Positions 36,651 through 46,132 are shown, numbered from the stretch's first letter. The stretch: DNA of 64,000 nucleotides from Devosia sp. Root413D1 (GCF_001425235.1 NZ_LMEA01000001.1:283854-347853), one strand, 5' to 3'. The notes: generated by a model not told the origin, from the letters alone. Numbers and translations: made by a program.

Positions 36651-37088
36651 ATGCTGCCTCAGGGCTATGAGATCTCGACCGATCCCAAGCGGATCGACCT
36701 TGACTATGTGCATCGCTACCTGAGCCAACAGAGCTATTGGGCCGGCGCCGTCCCGCGTGACGTCGTCGCCCGTTCGGTGGCCAACGCCCTGAGTTTCGGG
36801 CTCTATGCCCCCGATGGCGCGCAGGTCGGCTTCGCCCGCGTCGTCACCGACCGCGCCACCTTTGCCTGGCTGGCCGACGTCTTCATCGATCCCGGCCAGC
36901 AGGGTCTCGGGCTCGGCAAGGGCCTGATGGACGCCATCATCGCCCATCCCGACCTGCAGGGCCTGCGCCGCTTCATGCTGGCAACTGCCGACGCACATGG
37001 CCTCTACGAGCGCTATGGTTTCACCGCGGTCGAGCATCCCGAGCGGCTGATGGTCAAGCTCCGCACCGACCTCTATCCGCGCTCGTGA
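36651..37088 (+). CDS. GNAT family N-acetyltransferase
   Basis: A 145-residue acetyltransferase of the short type with N-terminal YEISTDPKRIDLDYVHRYLS, ATFAWLADVFIDPGQQGLGL then GKGLMDAII (Q-x-x-G-x-G loop), and C-terminal AHGLYERYGFTAV. It overlaps the GTG start of the DUF167 gene by four bases (GTGA). Confidence 0.87.
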   Translation: MLPQGYEISTDPKRIDLDYVHRYLSQQSYWAGAVPRDVVARSVANALSFGLYAPDGAQVGFARVVTDRATFAWLADVFIDPGQQGLGLGKGLMDAIIAHPDLQGLRRFMLATADAHGLYERYGFTAVEHPERLMVKLRTDLYPRS

Positions 37089-37393
37089 AGCCCGCTTTCG
37101 AGCTGCTGCCGGACGGCATCCGGCTCCATCTTCGCGTCACCCCCAATGCCGGCCTCGACCGCATCGACGGTTTCGAGACCCGCGACGACGGCGCCACCGT
37201 GCTCCGGATGCGGGTGAAAGCGGTGCCGGACAAGGGCAAGGCCAATGCCGCCGTGCTGGTGCTGCTGGCCAAGGCGCTCGGCGTGCCGAAGTCGGCGGTC
37301 ACTCTGATCGCGGGCGACACGGCGCGGCTCAAGACCCTGTACATCGCCGGCAACCCTGACGCTCTCGCCGCTGCCCTCGCCAAACTGGGCTAG
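37085..37393 (+). CDS. DUF167 / YggU family protein
   Basis: A 102-residue protein. The start is GTG 37085. The core LHLRVTPNAGLDRIDGF and PDKGKANAAVLVLLAKALGV plus VTLIAGDTARLKTLYI are the family signature. Function unknown. YggT and DUF167 genes are commonly adjacent, which also supports this call. Confidence 0.9.
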   Translation: MKPAFELLPDGIRLHLRVTPNAGLDRIDGFETRDDGATVLRMRVKAVPDKGKANAAVLVLLAKALGVPKSAVTLIAGDTARLKTLYIAGNPDALAAALAKLG

Positions 37394-37432
37394 AACTCTT
37401 ACATTCCGGTCAGCATCAAACCGGAGCGTGCG

Positions 37433-37993
37433 ATGAAAGTCTCCCGCGAGCAGGCGACGAAGAACCGTGCCCATGTCGTCGAGGTTGCCGGGGCCCAGTT
37501 CCGCAAGCACGGCTTTGACGGTATCGGCGTTGCCGACCTGATGCAGGCCGCCGGGCTGACGCATGGCGGTTTCTACAATAATTTTACCAGTAAGGATGCG
37601 CTCGCCGCCGAGGCGGTGACCCAGGTGTTTGCCGAGACCACCCAGCGCCTGCGCCAATACGCGCTGGCCGCCGCCGATCCCTATGCCGCGATGGTCCGCT
37701 TCTACCTCTCGCCGGAACATCGCGACTCGATCGAGGCAGGCTGCGCCATCGCCGCATTGTCGCAGGACGCGGCGCGCGGCAGCCCGGAGCTGCGCGCCGC
37801 CTTCGAGGTGGGCATCGCCGCCTATCTCGACCTGATCGTCGAGGTCGCCGGCGTCACCCGGCCCCGCGCCATGGCCATCTACGCCACCATGGTCGGCGCC
37901 CTCACTCTCTCCCGCACCGTCACCAACCCCGCATTGAGCGCCGACCTGCTGAGCGCCGCGGCCGACGGCCTGCTCGCCGGCAAAGATTCTTAG
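37433..37993 (+). CDS. TetR/AcrR family transcriptional regulator
   Basis: A 186-residue regulator. The helix-turn-helix is QFRKHGFDGIGVADLMQAAG then LTHGGFYNNFTSKDALAAEA (about residues 20-60). The rest is a helical ligand-binding domain. It precedes an SDR gene at 38064, probably its target. The stop TAG is 70 bases before that gene. Confidence 0.88.
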   Translation: MKVSREQATKNRAHVVEVAGAQFRKHGFDGIGVADLMQAAGLTHGGFYNNFTSKDALAAEAVTQVFAETTQRLRQYALAAADPYAAMVRFYLSPEHRDSIEAGCAIAALSQDAARGSPELRAAFEVGIAAYLDLIVEVAGVTRPRAMAIYATMVGALTLSRTVTNPALSADLLSAAADGLLAGKDS

Positions 37994-38063
37994 CCTGCGC
38001 CCTTGCGACGATAAATTATGATCATCATGTAACTGGCGTCACGCCATTTGCAGGAGATCGATC

Positions 38064-38840
38064 ATGGCCGCACAAACCGCCCTCATCACCGGAGCCTCAT
38101 CGGGCATCGGCGAGATCTACGCCGACCGCCTCGCCAAGCGCGGCTACGACCTGGTGCTGGTCGGCCGCAATGCCGAAAAGCTGCAGCAGCTCGCCGCCAG
38201 CCTCGCCAGCACGCACGGCATCAAGGTCGAGCGCATCGTCGCCGACCTCGGCGAACCCGCGGGCCTCGCCCGCGTCGAGCGACGCCTCGAAGCCGATCCG
38301 GCCATCACGCTGCTGATCAATTCCGCCGGGCTGATCGGTGGTGGTCCGCTGAGCGCCGGCAATCTCGACGAGCTCAGCAGCATGCTGAACATCAACGTCG
38401 TCGCCCTCACCCGCCTCGCCGCCGTCGCCGCCAAGGTGTTCGCCGCCCGCGGCAGCGGCGCCATCGTCAACCTCGCCTCGGCCATGGCCTTCATCGACAC
38501 GCCCGCCGCCGCGGCCTATGCCGCCTCGAAAGCCTATGTGCTGAACCTCAGTCTGTCGCTCGATCTCGATGTGAAGCCACAGGGCGTCCAGGTGCAGGCG
38601 GTGCTCCCCGGCTATACCCGCACCCCGATGATCTCCGGCGGCGCTGGCCTGCCCGCTGAAGCGGTGATGGATGCCGACGCCATGGTCGATGCGGCGCTGG
38701 CAGGCTTCGACGCCGGCGAACTGGTCACCATCCCCTCGCTCGAAGCCGTCTCTGCCTATGACGACTGGGCGGCACGACGGGTGGCCCTCCGCCCGCATCT
38801 GTCGCTGTCGAAGCCTGCGGCCCGCTATACTGCTGCCTGA
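38064..38840 (+). CDS. Short-chain dehydrogenase/reductase
   Basis: A 258-residue classical SDR. NAD(P)-binding TALITGASSGIGEIYADRLA, the NNAG-equivalent LLINSAGL, catalytic Ser in IVNLASAMAF and Y-x-x-x-K in AAYAASKAYVLNL. The sequence VLPGYTRTPMI follows. The substrate is unknown. It is next to the TetR gene and may be controlled by it. Confidence 0.9.
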   Translation: MAAQTALITGASSGIGEIYADRLAKRGYDLVLVGRNAEKLQQLAASLASTHGIKVERIVADLGEPAGLARVERRLEADPAITLLINSAGLIGGGPLSAGNLDELSSMLNINVVALTRLAAVAAKVFAARGSGAIVNLASAMAFIDTPAAAAYAASKAYVLNLSLSLDLDVKPQGVQVQAVLPGYTRTPMISGGAGLPAEAVMDADAMVDAALAGFDAGELVTIPSLEAVSAYDDWAARRVALRPHLSLSKPAARYTAA

Positions 38841-38848
38841 CTGCTGAG

Positions 38849-38988
38849 CCGGTGCGGGCTGACCCCCACCCTTGATCCCTCCCCCTAAACATGGGGAGGG
38901 AGACGGCAGCCTCGATGTCCGTGTGAGGGTCTCCCTCCCCATTCTTCTTAGGGGGAGGGGACAGGGGTGGGGGTCAGCCCGCGCCGGG
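38849..38988. repeat. Interspersed CCCTCCCC/GGGGAGGG palindrome, full copy
   Basis: Outer arms CCGGTGCGGGCTGACCCCCA and TGGGGGTCAGCCCGCGCCGG, with inner hairpins around CCCTCCCCCTAAACATGGGG and CTCCCTCCCCATTCTTCTTA then GGGGGAGGGG. It occupies half of the 313-base gap before hppA; the remainder (38989-39153) holds the sigma-54-like motif and nothing else that I see. Confidence 0.88.
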
Positions 38989-39050
38989 TTCTCGATTAAT
39001 TCCGCCGCCCACCCCATCACCCCTACCCCATTGCGCCCCCTGCGGCGATT

Positions 39051-39066
39051 TGGCACAAGTTTCGCA
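39051..39066 (+). promoter_or_regulatory. Sigma-54-like promoter motif upstream of hppA
   Basis: TGGCACAAGTTTCGCA matches TGGCACG-N4-TTGCA with the invariant GG and GC exactly 10 bases apart and one mismatch in the -12 part. It is 88 bases before the hppA start. A chance match is possible. Confidence 0.3.
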
Positions 39067-39153
39067 CGCGATCGTCGGGGGGCGAGGAGGAGCGGTTCGC
39101 CGCTGCAACTACGGAGCGTTCCCCGGTGACGTCACATCGAGGGAACATTCGTT

Positions 39154-41310
39154 ATGACTCTATTGCTATGGGCGATCGTCGTGTGCGGTCTGCTCTCCAT
39201 CGTATACGGCGTCGTCACGACGCAGGGCCTGCTCAAGGCCGATGCGGGTTCGGCCCGCATGCAGGAGATTTCCGCCGCAGTGCGTGAAGGCGCCTCCGCC
39301 TATCTCCGCCGCCAGTACACCACTATCGCGATTGTCGGCGTGGTCATCCTGATCCTCGCCTTCTTCCTGCTCGGCATTTATGCCGCGATTGGCTTCGCCA
39401 TCGGCGCCATCCTCAGTGGTGCCGCGGGCTTTATCGGCATGAACGTCTCGGTCCGCGCCAACGTCCGCGTCGCCCAGGCGGCGACCAAGTCGCTGGCCGG
39501 CGGCCTCGACCTTGCCTTCAAGTCAGGTGCTGTCACCGGGCTGCTGGTTGCGGGTCTCGGCCTCCTCGGCGTCACCCTCTACTTCATCGTGCTCACCCAG
39601 TTCCTCGGCATCGCGCCGACCAGCCGCATCGTCATCGACTCGCTGGTGGCGCTCGGCTTCGGCGCCTCGCTGATCTCGATCTTCGCCCGTCTCGGCGGCG
39701 GTATCTTCACCAAGGGTGCGGATGTCGGCGGCGACATGGTGGGCAAGGTCGAAGCCGGCATCCCCGAGGATGATCCGCGCAACCCGGCCACCATTGCCGA
39801 CAACGTCGGCGACAATGTCGGCGATTGCGCCGGCATGGCCGCCGACCTGTTCGAAACCTATGTGGTGACCGCGGTCGCCACCATGGTACTGGCGGCGATC
39901 GTCCTCCCCGACGCGTTCAAGCTCGCCGGCATGGTGCTTCCGCTGGCCATTGGTGGCGCCTGCGTCGTCACCTCGATTATCGGCACCTATTTCGTCAAGC
40001 TCGGCGCCTCCAACAACATCATGAACGCCCTCTATAAGGGCCTCATCGCCACCGGCGTGCTCTCGCTCATCGTGCTGCTGCCGACCCTGATGTGGGTGTT
40101 CGGCGGGCTCGACGTGCAGCTCGGCCTCGAAGGCGGCAAACAGTTCACCCCGTGGAACCTGTTCTGGTGCGGCGTTGCCGGCCTCGTCATCACTGGCCTG
40201 ATCATCGTCATCACCGAATATTACACCGGCACCGGCAAGCGCCCGGTCAACTCGATCGCCGAAGCATCGGTGACCGGCCATGGCACCAACGTCATCCAGG
40301 GCCTCGCGGTCTCCTTGGAATCGACCGCCCTGCCGGCGCTGGTGATCATCATCGGCATCATCGTCACTTATAACCTCGCGGGCCTGTTCGGCATCGCCTT
40401 CGCCGTTACCACCATGCTGGCGCTGGCCGGCATGATCGTCGCGCTCGATGCCTTCGGCCCGGTCACCGACAATGCCGGCGGCATTGCCGAAATGGCCGGC
40501 CTCGACAAGGAAGTGCGCCACAATACCGACGCGCTCGACGCCGTCGGCAACACCACCAAGGCCGTCACCAAGGGCTATGCCATCGGTTCGGCCGGCCTCG
40601 GCGCCCTGGTGCTGTTCGCCGCCTATACCCAGGACCTGCAGTTCTTCTCGGCCAATGCCGCGGAAGGCTCGTTCTTCTATGGCCTGGGGCCACTCACCTT
40701 CTCGCTCGCCGACCCCTATGTCGTTGTCGGCCTGCTGTTCGGTGGCCTCTTGCCCTTCCTCTTCGGCGGCATGTCGATGACCGCCGTGGGCCGCGCCGCC
40801 CAGTCGGTGGTGGTGGAAGTCCGCCGCCAGTTCAAGGAGCGGCCGGGCATCATGGCCGGCACCGAGAAGCCTGACTACGGCAGGGCGGTCGATATGCTGA
40901 CCAAGGCCGCGATCAAGGAAATGATCGTCCCCTCGCTGCTGCCGGTGCTGTCACCGATCATCGTGTTCGTCGCCATCTACTGGATCGCCGGCACCGCCGC
41001 CGCCTTCTCGGCGCTCGGCGCCATGCTGATGGGCGTCATCGTCACCGGGTTGTTTGTCGCGATCAGCATGACTGCTGGCGGCGGCGCCTGGGACAACGCC
41101 AAGAAGAGCTTTGAAGACGGCTTTACCGACAGCCACGGCGTCAAGCACTACAAGGGCTCCGACGCCCACAAGGCCTCGGTCACCGGCGACACCGTCGGCG
41201 ACCCCTACAAGGACACCGCCGGCCCGGCGGTGAACCCGATGATCAAGATCACCAACATCGTGGCCCTGCTGCTGCTGGCGGTCTTGGCGCACATGACGGG
41301 CGTGGCGTAA
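39154..41310 (+). CDS. hppA: K+-independent H+-translocating membrane pyrophosphatase
   Basis: A 718-residue membrane-bound pyrophosphatase that pumps protons with energy from PPi hydrolysis. It has about 16 hydrophobic segments. The catalytic segment [20 protein letters not shown] and [16 protein letters not shown] are present. K469 in [14 protein letters not shown] marks the K+-independent type. A soluble pyrophosphatase gene (59851) is in the same window. Confidence 0.96.
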   Translation: MTLLLWAIVVCGLLSIVYGVVTTQGLLKADAGSARMQEISAAVREGASAYLRRQYTTIAIVGVVILILAFFLLGIYAAIGFAIGAILSGAAGFIGMNVSVRANVRVAQAATKSLAGGLDLAFKSGAVTGLLVAGLGLLGVTLYFIVLTQFLGIAPTSRIVIDSLVALGFGASLISIFARLGGGIFTKGADVGGDMVGKVEAGIPEDDPRNPATIADNVGDNVGDCAGMAADLFETYVVTAVATMVLAAIVLPDAFKLAGMVLPLAIGGACVVTSIIGTYFVKLGASNNIMNALYKGLIATGVLSLIVLLPTLMWVFGGLDVQLGLEGGKQFTPWNLFWCGVAGLVITGLIIVITEYYTGTGKRPVNSIAEASVTGHGTNVIQGLAVSLESTALPALVIIIGIIVTYNLAGLFGIAFAVTTMLALAGMIVALDAFGPVTDNAGGIAEMAGLDKEVRHNTDALDAVGNTTKAVTKGYAIGSAGLGALVLFAAYTQDLQFFSANAAEGSFFYGLGPLTFSLADPYVVVGLLFGGLLPFLFGGMSMTAVGRAAQSVVVEVRRQFKERPGIMAGTEKPDYGRAVDMLTKAAIKEMIVPSLLPVLSPIIVFVAIYWIAGTAAAFSALGAMLMGVIVTGLFVAISMTAGGGAWDNAKKSFEDGFTDSHGVKHYKGSDAHKASVTGDTVGDPYKDTAGPAVNPMIKITNIVALLLLAVLAHMTGVA

Positions 41311-41342
41311 GCGCTCGCTCCAACCCGCTATGCGGTTATCTG

Positions 41343-41370
41343 AGGGCCCGGGGGATCACTCCGGGCCCTT
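41343..41370. terminator. Bidirectional terminator between hppA and the DUF3445 gene
   Basis: Stem GGGCCCGG / CCGGGCCC with loop GGGATCACT. The right half lies inside the last codons of the DUF3445 gene on the minus strand. Weak T-tails only. Confidence 0.45.
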
Positions 41371-42279
41371 CGGCTTCAAGGCGCCGGTGATCTCGCCCAG
41401 CCGTGCCACCAGCCGGTCGCGCTCCAGGGTCAGCCCCTTGTAATCGAGCTCGGCAGCCCCGAGCGCCATGAGTTGAGCGACCAGCGAGCTGGCGATCCCT
41501 GCCGCCTCCGGGTGCTGCTCCAGCCGCGCCAGCGGATCGACATGGATGCGGATGGCGAACAGGATATCGCCGCTCACCGGCAGCTTCCGCAAAGTCTGCC
41601 GTTCTACCCGCAGGAATACGCTTGCCGCCCGTTCGCCTGTCCCGAAACGCCGTGTGCCGGGATCTGCCGTCTCGGGGTGATGCAGCCGGTCGTCCCCATA
41701 GAGCGACCAGTTCCAGCGGATCATTGGCACTTCGGGCCGCGCGTTGTCGAACATGCGCTGGATCAGCTGTGCATTCCGTGTCCCGGCACCGAATCCGGGG
41801 ACGGGCCCGTGCACCTCATGCAACGGCCGCCCGAACTTCTCCCTGAGCGACCATGACGAGGGGAAGCAGAGCGAGGCGGCCGCGAGCCGCCAGCCCGCCT
41901 CGCCGCGCCGCATCAGCACCAGGTCTTCCTGCACCAGGCTTGCCGCCATCCGCAGCGGCGCCTCGCCTGGCACGCCAAGCGCCACGCGCTTCCCGGTGGG
42001 CATGATCTCGACCCCGTCACCAATCCGCCGATAGTGCTGGGGGAATTGCGTCGCAAGGTGCTCCGCCAGCAATGCCAGCACCTCGGCCTGCGCTTGCTCC
42101 GTTCCTGGCTCGGCAACAAACACCGAGTCCGGGTGCGCCGCGCTCACCCGCTCCTTCTCGGCGAGATCTGCCGCCAGACGGTCGTCGACCTCGATCCAAT
42201 CGGCAAGCGGAAGCGGCTTCACGCCGATCTGGAAGAGTTTTGAGGATCCGTCATAGGGCGTGTGGAGAGATACCGTCAT
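41356..42279 (-). CDS. DUF3445, heme-dependent oxidative N-demethylase family
   Basis: A 307-residue protein. The pattern HTPYDGSSKLFQIGVKPL, LVQEDLVLMRRGEAGWRLAA, CFPSSWSLREKFGRPLHEVH and WNWSLYGDDRLHHP corresponds to DUF3445 (HODM). Family members use heme to demethylate secondary amines. It lies 33 bases after the ArsR-type gene and may be part of its regulon. Confidence 0.88.
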   Translation of the reverse strand: MTVSLHTPYDGSSKLFQIGVKPLPLADWIEVDDRLAADLAEKERVSAAHPDSVFVAEPGTEQAQAEVLALLAEHLATQFPQHYRRIGDGVEIMPTGKRVALGVPGEAPLRMAASLVQEDLVLMRRGEAGWRLAAASLCFPSSWSLREKFGRPLHEVHGPVPGFGAGTRNAQLIQRMFDNARPEVPMIRWNWSLYGDDRLHHPETADPGTRRFGTGERAASVFLRVERQTLRKLPVSGDILFAIRIHVDPLARLEQHPEAAGIASSLVAQLMALGAAELDYKGLTLERDRLVARLGEITGALKPKGPE

Positions 42280-42312
42280 GTCCGCGACATTGGCCTGGAC
42301 CCGGCCTCCCCT

Positions 42313-42717
42313 TTAGCGGTCGGTCCCGTCGGCAACTTTGCGCTCTGCCAGCGCCTTGCTTTCGCGCTTCAGCGGCCGGCCCACCGGGCAGACTTCCTGG
42401 GCGAAGCCGGTCAGCGTGTTGGTCAGGTTGTTGGGGATCAGCGAGTAATGGATGAACTGGCCGCGACGCTCCTTCGCGATCAGCCCGGCCACCTCCAGGA
42501 CGCTCAGGTGCTGCGAAATCGAGGGTTTTGACATGTTGAAACGCGCCGCGATCTCACCCGCCGTCAGCGAGGTATGCGCCAGATAGGCGAGGATCCGCCG
42601 GCGCGGCGCCGAAGCCAGCGCCTCGAACACCCGCTGAAACGCCCCGTCCGGACTGACCACTTCTTCGACGGCGCTGGACAGCTCCGCGTCGACCTTACCT
42701 GGCATCGTCTCGTCCAT
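42313..42717 (-). CDS. ArsR/SmtB-type transcriptional regulator
   Basis: A 134-residue regulator with the winged helix RRRILAYLAHTSLTAGEIAA then RFNMSKPSISQHLSVLEVAG and LIAKERRGQFIHYSL. It lacks the CVC metal site, so it is probably metal-independent (SdpR-like). It is divergent from the desaturase gene with a multi-copy operator between them (42733). Confidence 0.9.
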   Translation of the reverse strand: MDETMPGKVDAELSSAVEEVVSPDGAFQRVFEALASAPRRRILAYLAHTSLTAGEIAARFNMSKPSISQHLSVLEVAGLIAKERRGQFIHYSLIPNNLTNTLTGFAQEVCPVGRPLKRESKALAERKVADGTDR

Positions 42718-42732
42718 CCGCCTCGTCCATCA

Positions 42733-42805
42733 TTTAGGTAATTAGCCTATTGCCTAATCAAATAGGCACTGCTAAGCATTTCGGCAATTAGTTCATCGCC
42801 TAAAT
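42733..42805. promoter_or_regulatory. Operator cluster with TTAGGC half-sites
   Basis: Inverted repeat GCCTATT (42745-42751) and AATAGGC (42761-42767), plus further half-sites TTAGGT (42735), GCCTAAT (42752), and GCCTAAA (42799), in the 115 bases between the ArsR-type gene and the desaturase. AT-rich compared with the surroundings. Confidence 0.6.
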
Positions 42806-42832
42806 ACATCAACCGCGCAAGGCTGAAACGCC

Positions 42833-43816
42833 ATGACGATGACCAATTCGACGCCAGCCCTGTCGACCGGCCGGATGTACGCCGAGCCATTGAGCGACCC
42901 TGTGGCGGGAACCGTCCGCTGGGCTCCCGGAAAATCCCTCTGGACCCTGTCGTTGACCGGCATCGCGCTGGTGTTCGCGCCGCTGACCTTCAGCCTCGAC
43001 GCGCTGCTGCTGTTCCTCGCCACCACCGCGATCACCATCTGCGCCGGCCATTCCGTCGGCATGCACCGGCTGCTGATCCACCGTTCGTTCAAGACCCACA
43101 TCGTCATCGAGCATGTGCTGGTCTATCTCGGGACGCTGGTTGGCATGGCCGGCCCGTTCGGGATGATCTACGCCCATGACATTCGCGACTGGGCGCAGCG
43201 GCAGACCGACTGCCACCCGCTCTATGCCCATCGCCGCTGGTTCCTCATCGATGCCTGGTGGCAGATGCACTGCGTCGTGGCGCTGGACCACCCGCCCCGC
43301 TTCACCATCGAGCCGCGCACGGCCAATGACCGCTTCTACCGGTTTCTCGAGCGGACCTGGATGCTGCAGCAACTGCCCTGGGCGCTGCTGTTCCTCGCCC
43401 TCGGCGGCTGGGGCTGGGTGGTGTGGGGGATCGCGGCGCGGGTCGCGGTCTCGCTTACCGGTCACTGGCTGGTCGGCCATTTCGCGCATCGGCGCGGCCA
43501 CCAGGGCTGGGCTGTCGATGGCGTCGCCGTGCAGGGCTACAACCTGCCGGCCGTCGGCCTCATCACCTTCGGCGAGGCCTTCCACGGCAACCATCATGCC
43601 TTTCCGGAATCGGCACGGCTTGGGCTCGAGCGCGGGCAGATCGACCTCGGCTGGTGGCTCATCCGGACGCTGATGGCGTTGCGACTGGCCAGCGAGATCC
43701 GACTGCCGGAGAACCTCACCCCGCGCGACGGGCTGCGGCGTCTAGCCGGAGCCGATTGCGGCAAGCGGTGCGCTGGTTGCCCGTTTGGCGCAGCAAGCGT
43801 GGCGGCGGGCCAGTAG
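42833..43816 (+). CDS. Fatty acid desaturase family protein
   Basis: A 327-residue membrane protein with about four hydrophobic segments, related to acyl-CoA delta-9 desaturases. Histidine clusters are HSVGMHR (residues about 76-82), HDIRDWAQRQTDCHP and the third box AFHGNHHAFPESARLG. The second box is not the usual HxxHH. Divergent from the ArsR-type gene and therefore a probable target. The C-terminal tail is rich in Cys and Ala. Confidence 0.8.
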   Translation: MTMTNSTPALSTGRMYAEPLSDPVAGTVRWAPGKSLWTLSLTGIALVFAPLTFSLDALLLFLATTAITICAGHSVGMHRLLIHRSFKTHIVIEHVLVYLGTLVGMAGPFGMIYAHDIRDWAQRQTDCHPLYAHRRWFLIDAWWQMHCVVALDHPPRFTIEPRTANDRFYRFLERTWMLQQLPWALLFLALGGWGWVVWGIAARVAVSLTGHWLVGHFAHRRGHQGWAVDGVAVQGYNLPAVGLITFGEAFHGNHHAFPESARLGLERGQIDLGWWLIRTLMALRLASEIRLPENLTPRDGLRRLAGADCGKRCAGCPFGAASVAAGQ

Positions 43817-43829
43817 CGCCGGGTTTCCC

Positions 43830-44216
43830 CTACGCCACCTCCGGCCGCCCGCGCCCGGTCACGCTATCCACCTGCTCCAGCGCCGGCCGCACTTCGATGC
43901 TCGCGACCCGCATGATCGGGCTGGTCTTGGCCAGGGCAATCGCCTCGTCGATATCTTTGGCCTCGATCAGGAAGAAACCGCCCAGGTGCTCCTTGGCCTC
44001 GACGAACGGCCCGTCGGTGCTGGAGAATTTGCCCGCCCGCTGCCGCACTGTCACCGCCGCCTGCGGCGCTTCGAGCGGCTGCGCCAGGATCAGCTTGCCG
44101 CTATCGCGCAAGCCCCAGTCGAAGGCGATCGAGTCGTCGGCCAGCTGCCGGCCTTCGGCCTCGCTTAGTGCGCCGATGGCGACGCTGTCGATGTAGACGA
44201 GACACACGAACTTCAT
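43830..44216 (-). CDS. YciI family protein
   Basis: A 128-residue ferredoxin-fold YCII-related protein, usually adjacent to or fused with sigma factors in actinobacteria and proteobacteria. It starts MKFVCLVYIDSVAIGALSEA with AGGAGGTG upstream and has TDGPFVEAKEHLGGFFLIEA then KDIDEAIALAK (His and Asp of the family active site). Function is not known. Confidence 0.88.
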   Translation of the reverse strand: MKFVCLVYIDSVAIGALSEAEGRQLADDSIAFDWGLRDSGKLILAQPLEAPQAAVTVRQRAGKFSSTDGPFVEAKEHLGGFFLIEAKDIDEAIALAKTSPIMRVASIEVRPALEQVDSVTGRGRPEVA

Positions 44217-44289
44217 TTGAGGCACCTCCTGTTGCGAGGCTAGTCGAACTGCGGTGGGGCGATTCGACATGCCATAAGCACCGGGCCAG

Positions 44290-44393
44290 CGCTCCCCTCC
44301 CCCCTGAGGGGAGGGGTGGGGGTGGGGGTCCATCGGTGATCACCGCACCACCCCCTCCCTCAATCCCTCCCCTCAAGGGGGAGGGAGGCGACC
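44290..44393. repeat. CCCTCCCC palindrome, subfamily with central GTGATCACC, copy 1
   Basis: Contains CTCCCCTCCCCCCTGAGGGG, the centre GGTCCATCGGTGATCACCG, and CCCTCCCCTCAAGGGGGAGG. It is an inverted copy of the element at 48065 with high identity over about 105 bases. Together they flank five genes (ChbG, SDR, MarR, NmrA-like, phosphotransferase). Confidence 0.85.
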
Positions 44394-44407
44394 GTGCAAA
44401 CCGATCG

Positions 44408-45241
44408 CTACGCGTTCTTGCTCCGCAGCTGCTCGCGGAACCCGCGCATCCCCACCAGCTCGAGCCCGAGCTCGGCATACATCTGCTCCACCGCGCCCGA
44501 GCGGAACAGCTCGTACTCCGCGAGCCGCAGCGGTGCGTCGTCCGAGATCATTGCGATGTCGCCCGGCTTGGTGAAGTGGAAGGCCCCCCAGTTCAGCCCC
44601 GGTTTGGCGCTGTCGAGGATGCCGCGATAGTCCGCCGCCGTCGGGCTGAGATTGCCGAACGGCGTCGACACCACGCCGTCGAACAGCGGATTGCCGCGCG
44701 CCGCCGCCTGCGCCCAGGCGCGGTCGAGCGCCACTGACGGTTCGACCCAGGCATCCTGCGGCCCCGGCAAAAAGATCGGCAGCGAGTAGTCGGCGCCAAG
44801 CTGTTGATACAACTCAACGAACTCGGGCAGCCAGACCGTCCCCATATGCGCGTCGAGATGGGTCACGTCGATGCCGGCCGCGAGCGCCGCATCGATCTGC
44901 GCCCTAAGCTCGGCCTCCACCGCCGCGAGGTCGGCGCCCTGCGTATCCGCCACCCGGCGCGGCATGAAGCCCTCAGCGTCGCACATGCCGTTATCGGCGG
45001 TGCCGGTCATCGGCCGCCAGCGGAAGCGGTCGAACTCTGATGTCAGCGTCAGGTGCACGCCGATATCGAGCTCGGGGTTGTCGCGCGCCAGCTGCGCCAT
45101 ATGCGGAAACCACGGGCACGGCACCATCACCGAGCCGCAGGTCACCACGCCCTGCTCGCAGAGCTCGAGGAACGCCATATTGGCGCTCCAGCTCGCCCCC
45201 AGATCATCGTGGTGCACCACCACCTGCCGCAGCGCCTGCAT
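44408..45241 (-). CDS. ChbG/HpnK family carbohydrate deacetylase
   Basis: A 277-residue YdjC-fold enzyme. Metal-binding motifs VVHHDDLGASWSANMAF, GVHLTLTSEFD and VTHLDAHMGTVWLPEF are present, as in chitooligosaccharide or hopanoid-sugar deacetylases. The product lies on the minus strand alone; its substrate cannot be inferred from the neighbours. Confidence 0.9.
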   Translation of the reverse strand: MQALRQVVVHHDDLGASWSANMAFLELCEQGVVTCGSVMVPCPWFPHMAQLARDNPELDIGVHLTLTSEFDRFRWRPMTGTADNGMCDAEGFMPRRVADTQGADLAAVEAELRAQIDAALAAGIDVTHLDAHMGTVWLPEFVELYQQLGADYSLPIFLPGPQDAWVEPSVALDRAWAQAAARGNPLFDGVVSTPFGNLSPTAADYRGILDSAKPGLNWGAFHFTKPGDIAMISDDAPLRLAEYELFRSGAVEQMYAELGLELVGMRGFREQLRSKNA

Positions 45242-45304
45242 CGAATCGTCTCCCTCGTTCTCCGCCAGCTGTTTAGCAGCCGACGCGGCGCTCCGGGGAG
45301 TCTC

Positions 45305-46108
45305 TCAGCCAGCCGCCTGCATCGGCTCGCCCTGCCGATAGTTGTTCTGGATCTTGTTGCCGGCGCTTTGCCCACCATCGATCGGCAGCACCACGCCGGT
45401 GACGAAACTCGCCGCATCCGAGCAGAGCCAGCTCACCACGCTCGCCACCTCCTCGGCCCGCCCGATCCGCCGCATCGGCGTCGCCAGCCCGGCCTGCCGT
45501 TGCGCCTCGGGCCCTGCTGCCTCGAGATGGTGGGTGAGGATCGGCCCCGGCGCCACCACGTTCACCCGGATGCCGCGATCGGCATAGTCGAGCGCTGCCG
45601 CCTTGGTCAGCCCGATGATCCCGGCCTTCCCGGACACATAGGCGGCAAGCCCCGACACCCCGATCACCCCGGCCAATGACGCCATGTTGACGATCGCCCC
45701 GCCGCCAGTTTGCAGCATCGCGGTGATCTCGTGCCGCATGCCGACAAACGTGCCGCGCACATTGGTGCGGATACCACGATCAAAGCCGTCGAGATCGAGC
45801 TCGGCCAGCGGCGCCGGCCGCGGCCCATCGGTCGCATTGTTGAAGGCGATATCGAGCCGCCCGAACGCTGCGAGCCCCGCCTCCACCGCCCGCTGCATCG
45901 CCGCGTCGTCGGCGACATCCGCTTTGACGGCCAGCGCCCGGCCACCCGCCTGGCGAATGCGTTCGGCCAGCGCTTCGGTCGGCTCTGCCGACCGCGCCAC
46001 CAGCACCACCGCCGCGCCCTCACGCGCCAGCAGCTCGGCCGTCGCGGCGCCAATGCCCTTGCTGGCCCCGGCGATCAGCGCCACCTTACCTTCATGCCGT
46101 CCACTCAT
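45305..46108 (-). CDS. Short-chain dehydrogenase/reductase
   Basis: A 267-residue classical SDR. It has VALIAGASKGIGAATAELLA, DIAFNNATDGP, the catalytic INMASLAG-type serine (IVNMASLAGVIGV) and YVSGKAG (Y-x-x-x-K). ATG 46108 fits the Shine-Dalgarno AAAGGAGC better than the ATG at 46114 two codons upstream, which is only one base from it. Divergent from a MarR-type gene that probably regulates it. Confidence 0.9.
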   Translation of the reverse strand: MSGRHEGKVALIAGASKGIGAATAELLAREGAAVVLVARSAEPTEALAERIRQAGGRALAVKADVADDAAMQRAVEAGLAAFGRLDIAFNNATDGPRPAPLAELDLDGFDRGIRTNVRGTFVGMRHEITAMLQTGGGAIVNMASLAGVIGVSGLAAYVSGKAGIIGLTKAAALDYADRGIRVNVVAPGPILTHHLEAAGPEAQRQAGLATPMRRIGRAEEVASVVSWLCSDAASFVTGVVLPIDGGQSAGNKIQNNYRQGEPMQAAG

Positions 46109-46132
46109 CGTCATGCTCCTTTATTTGTTGGA

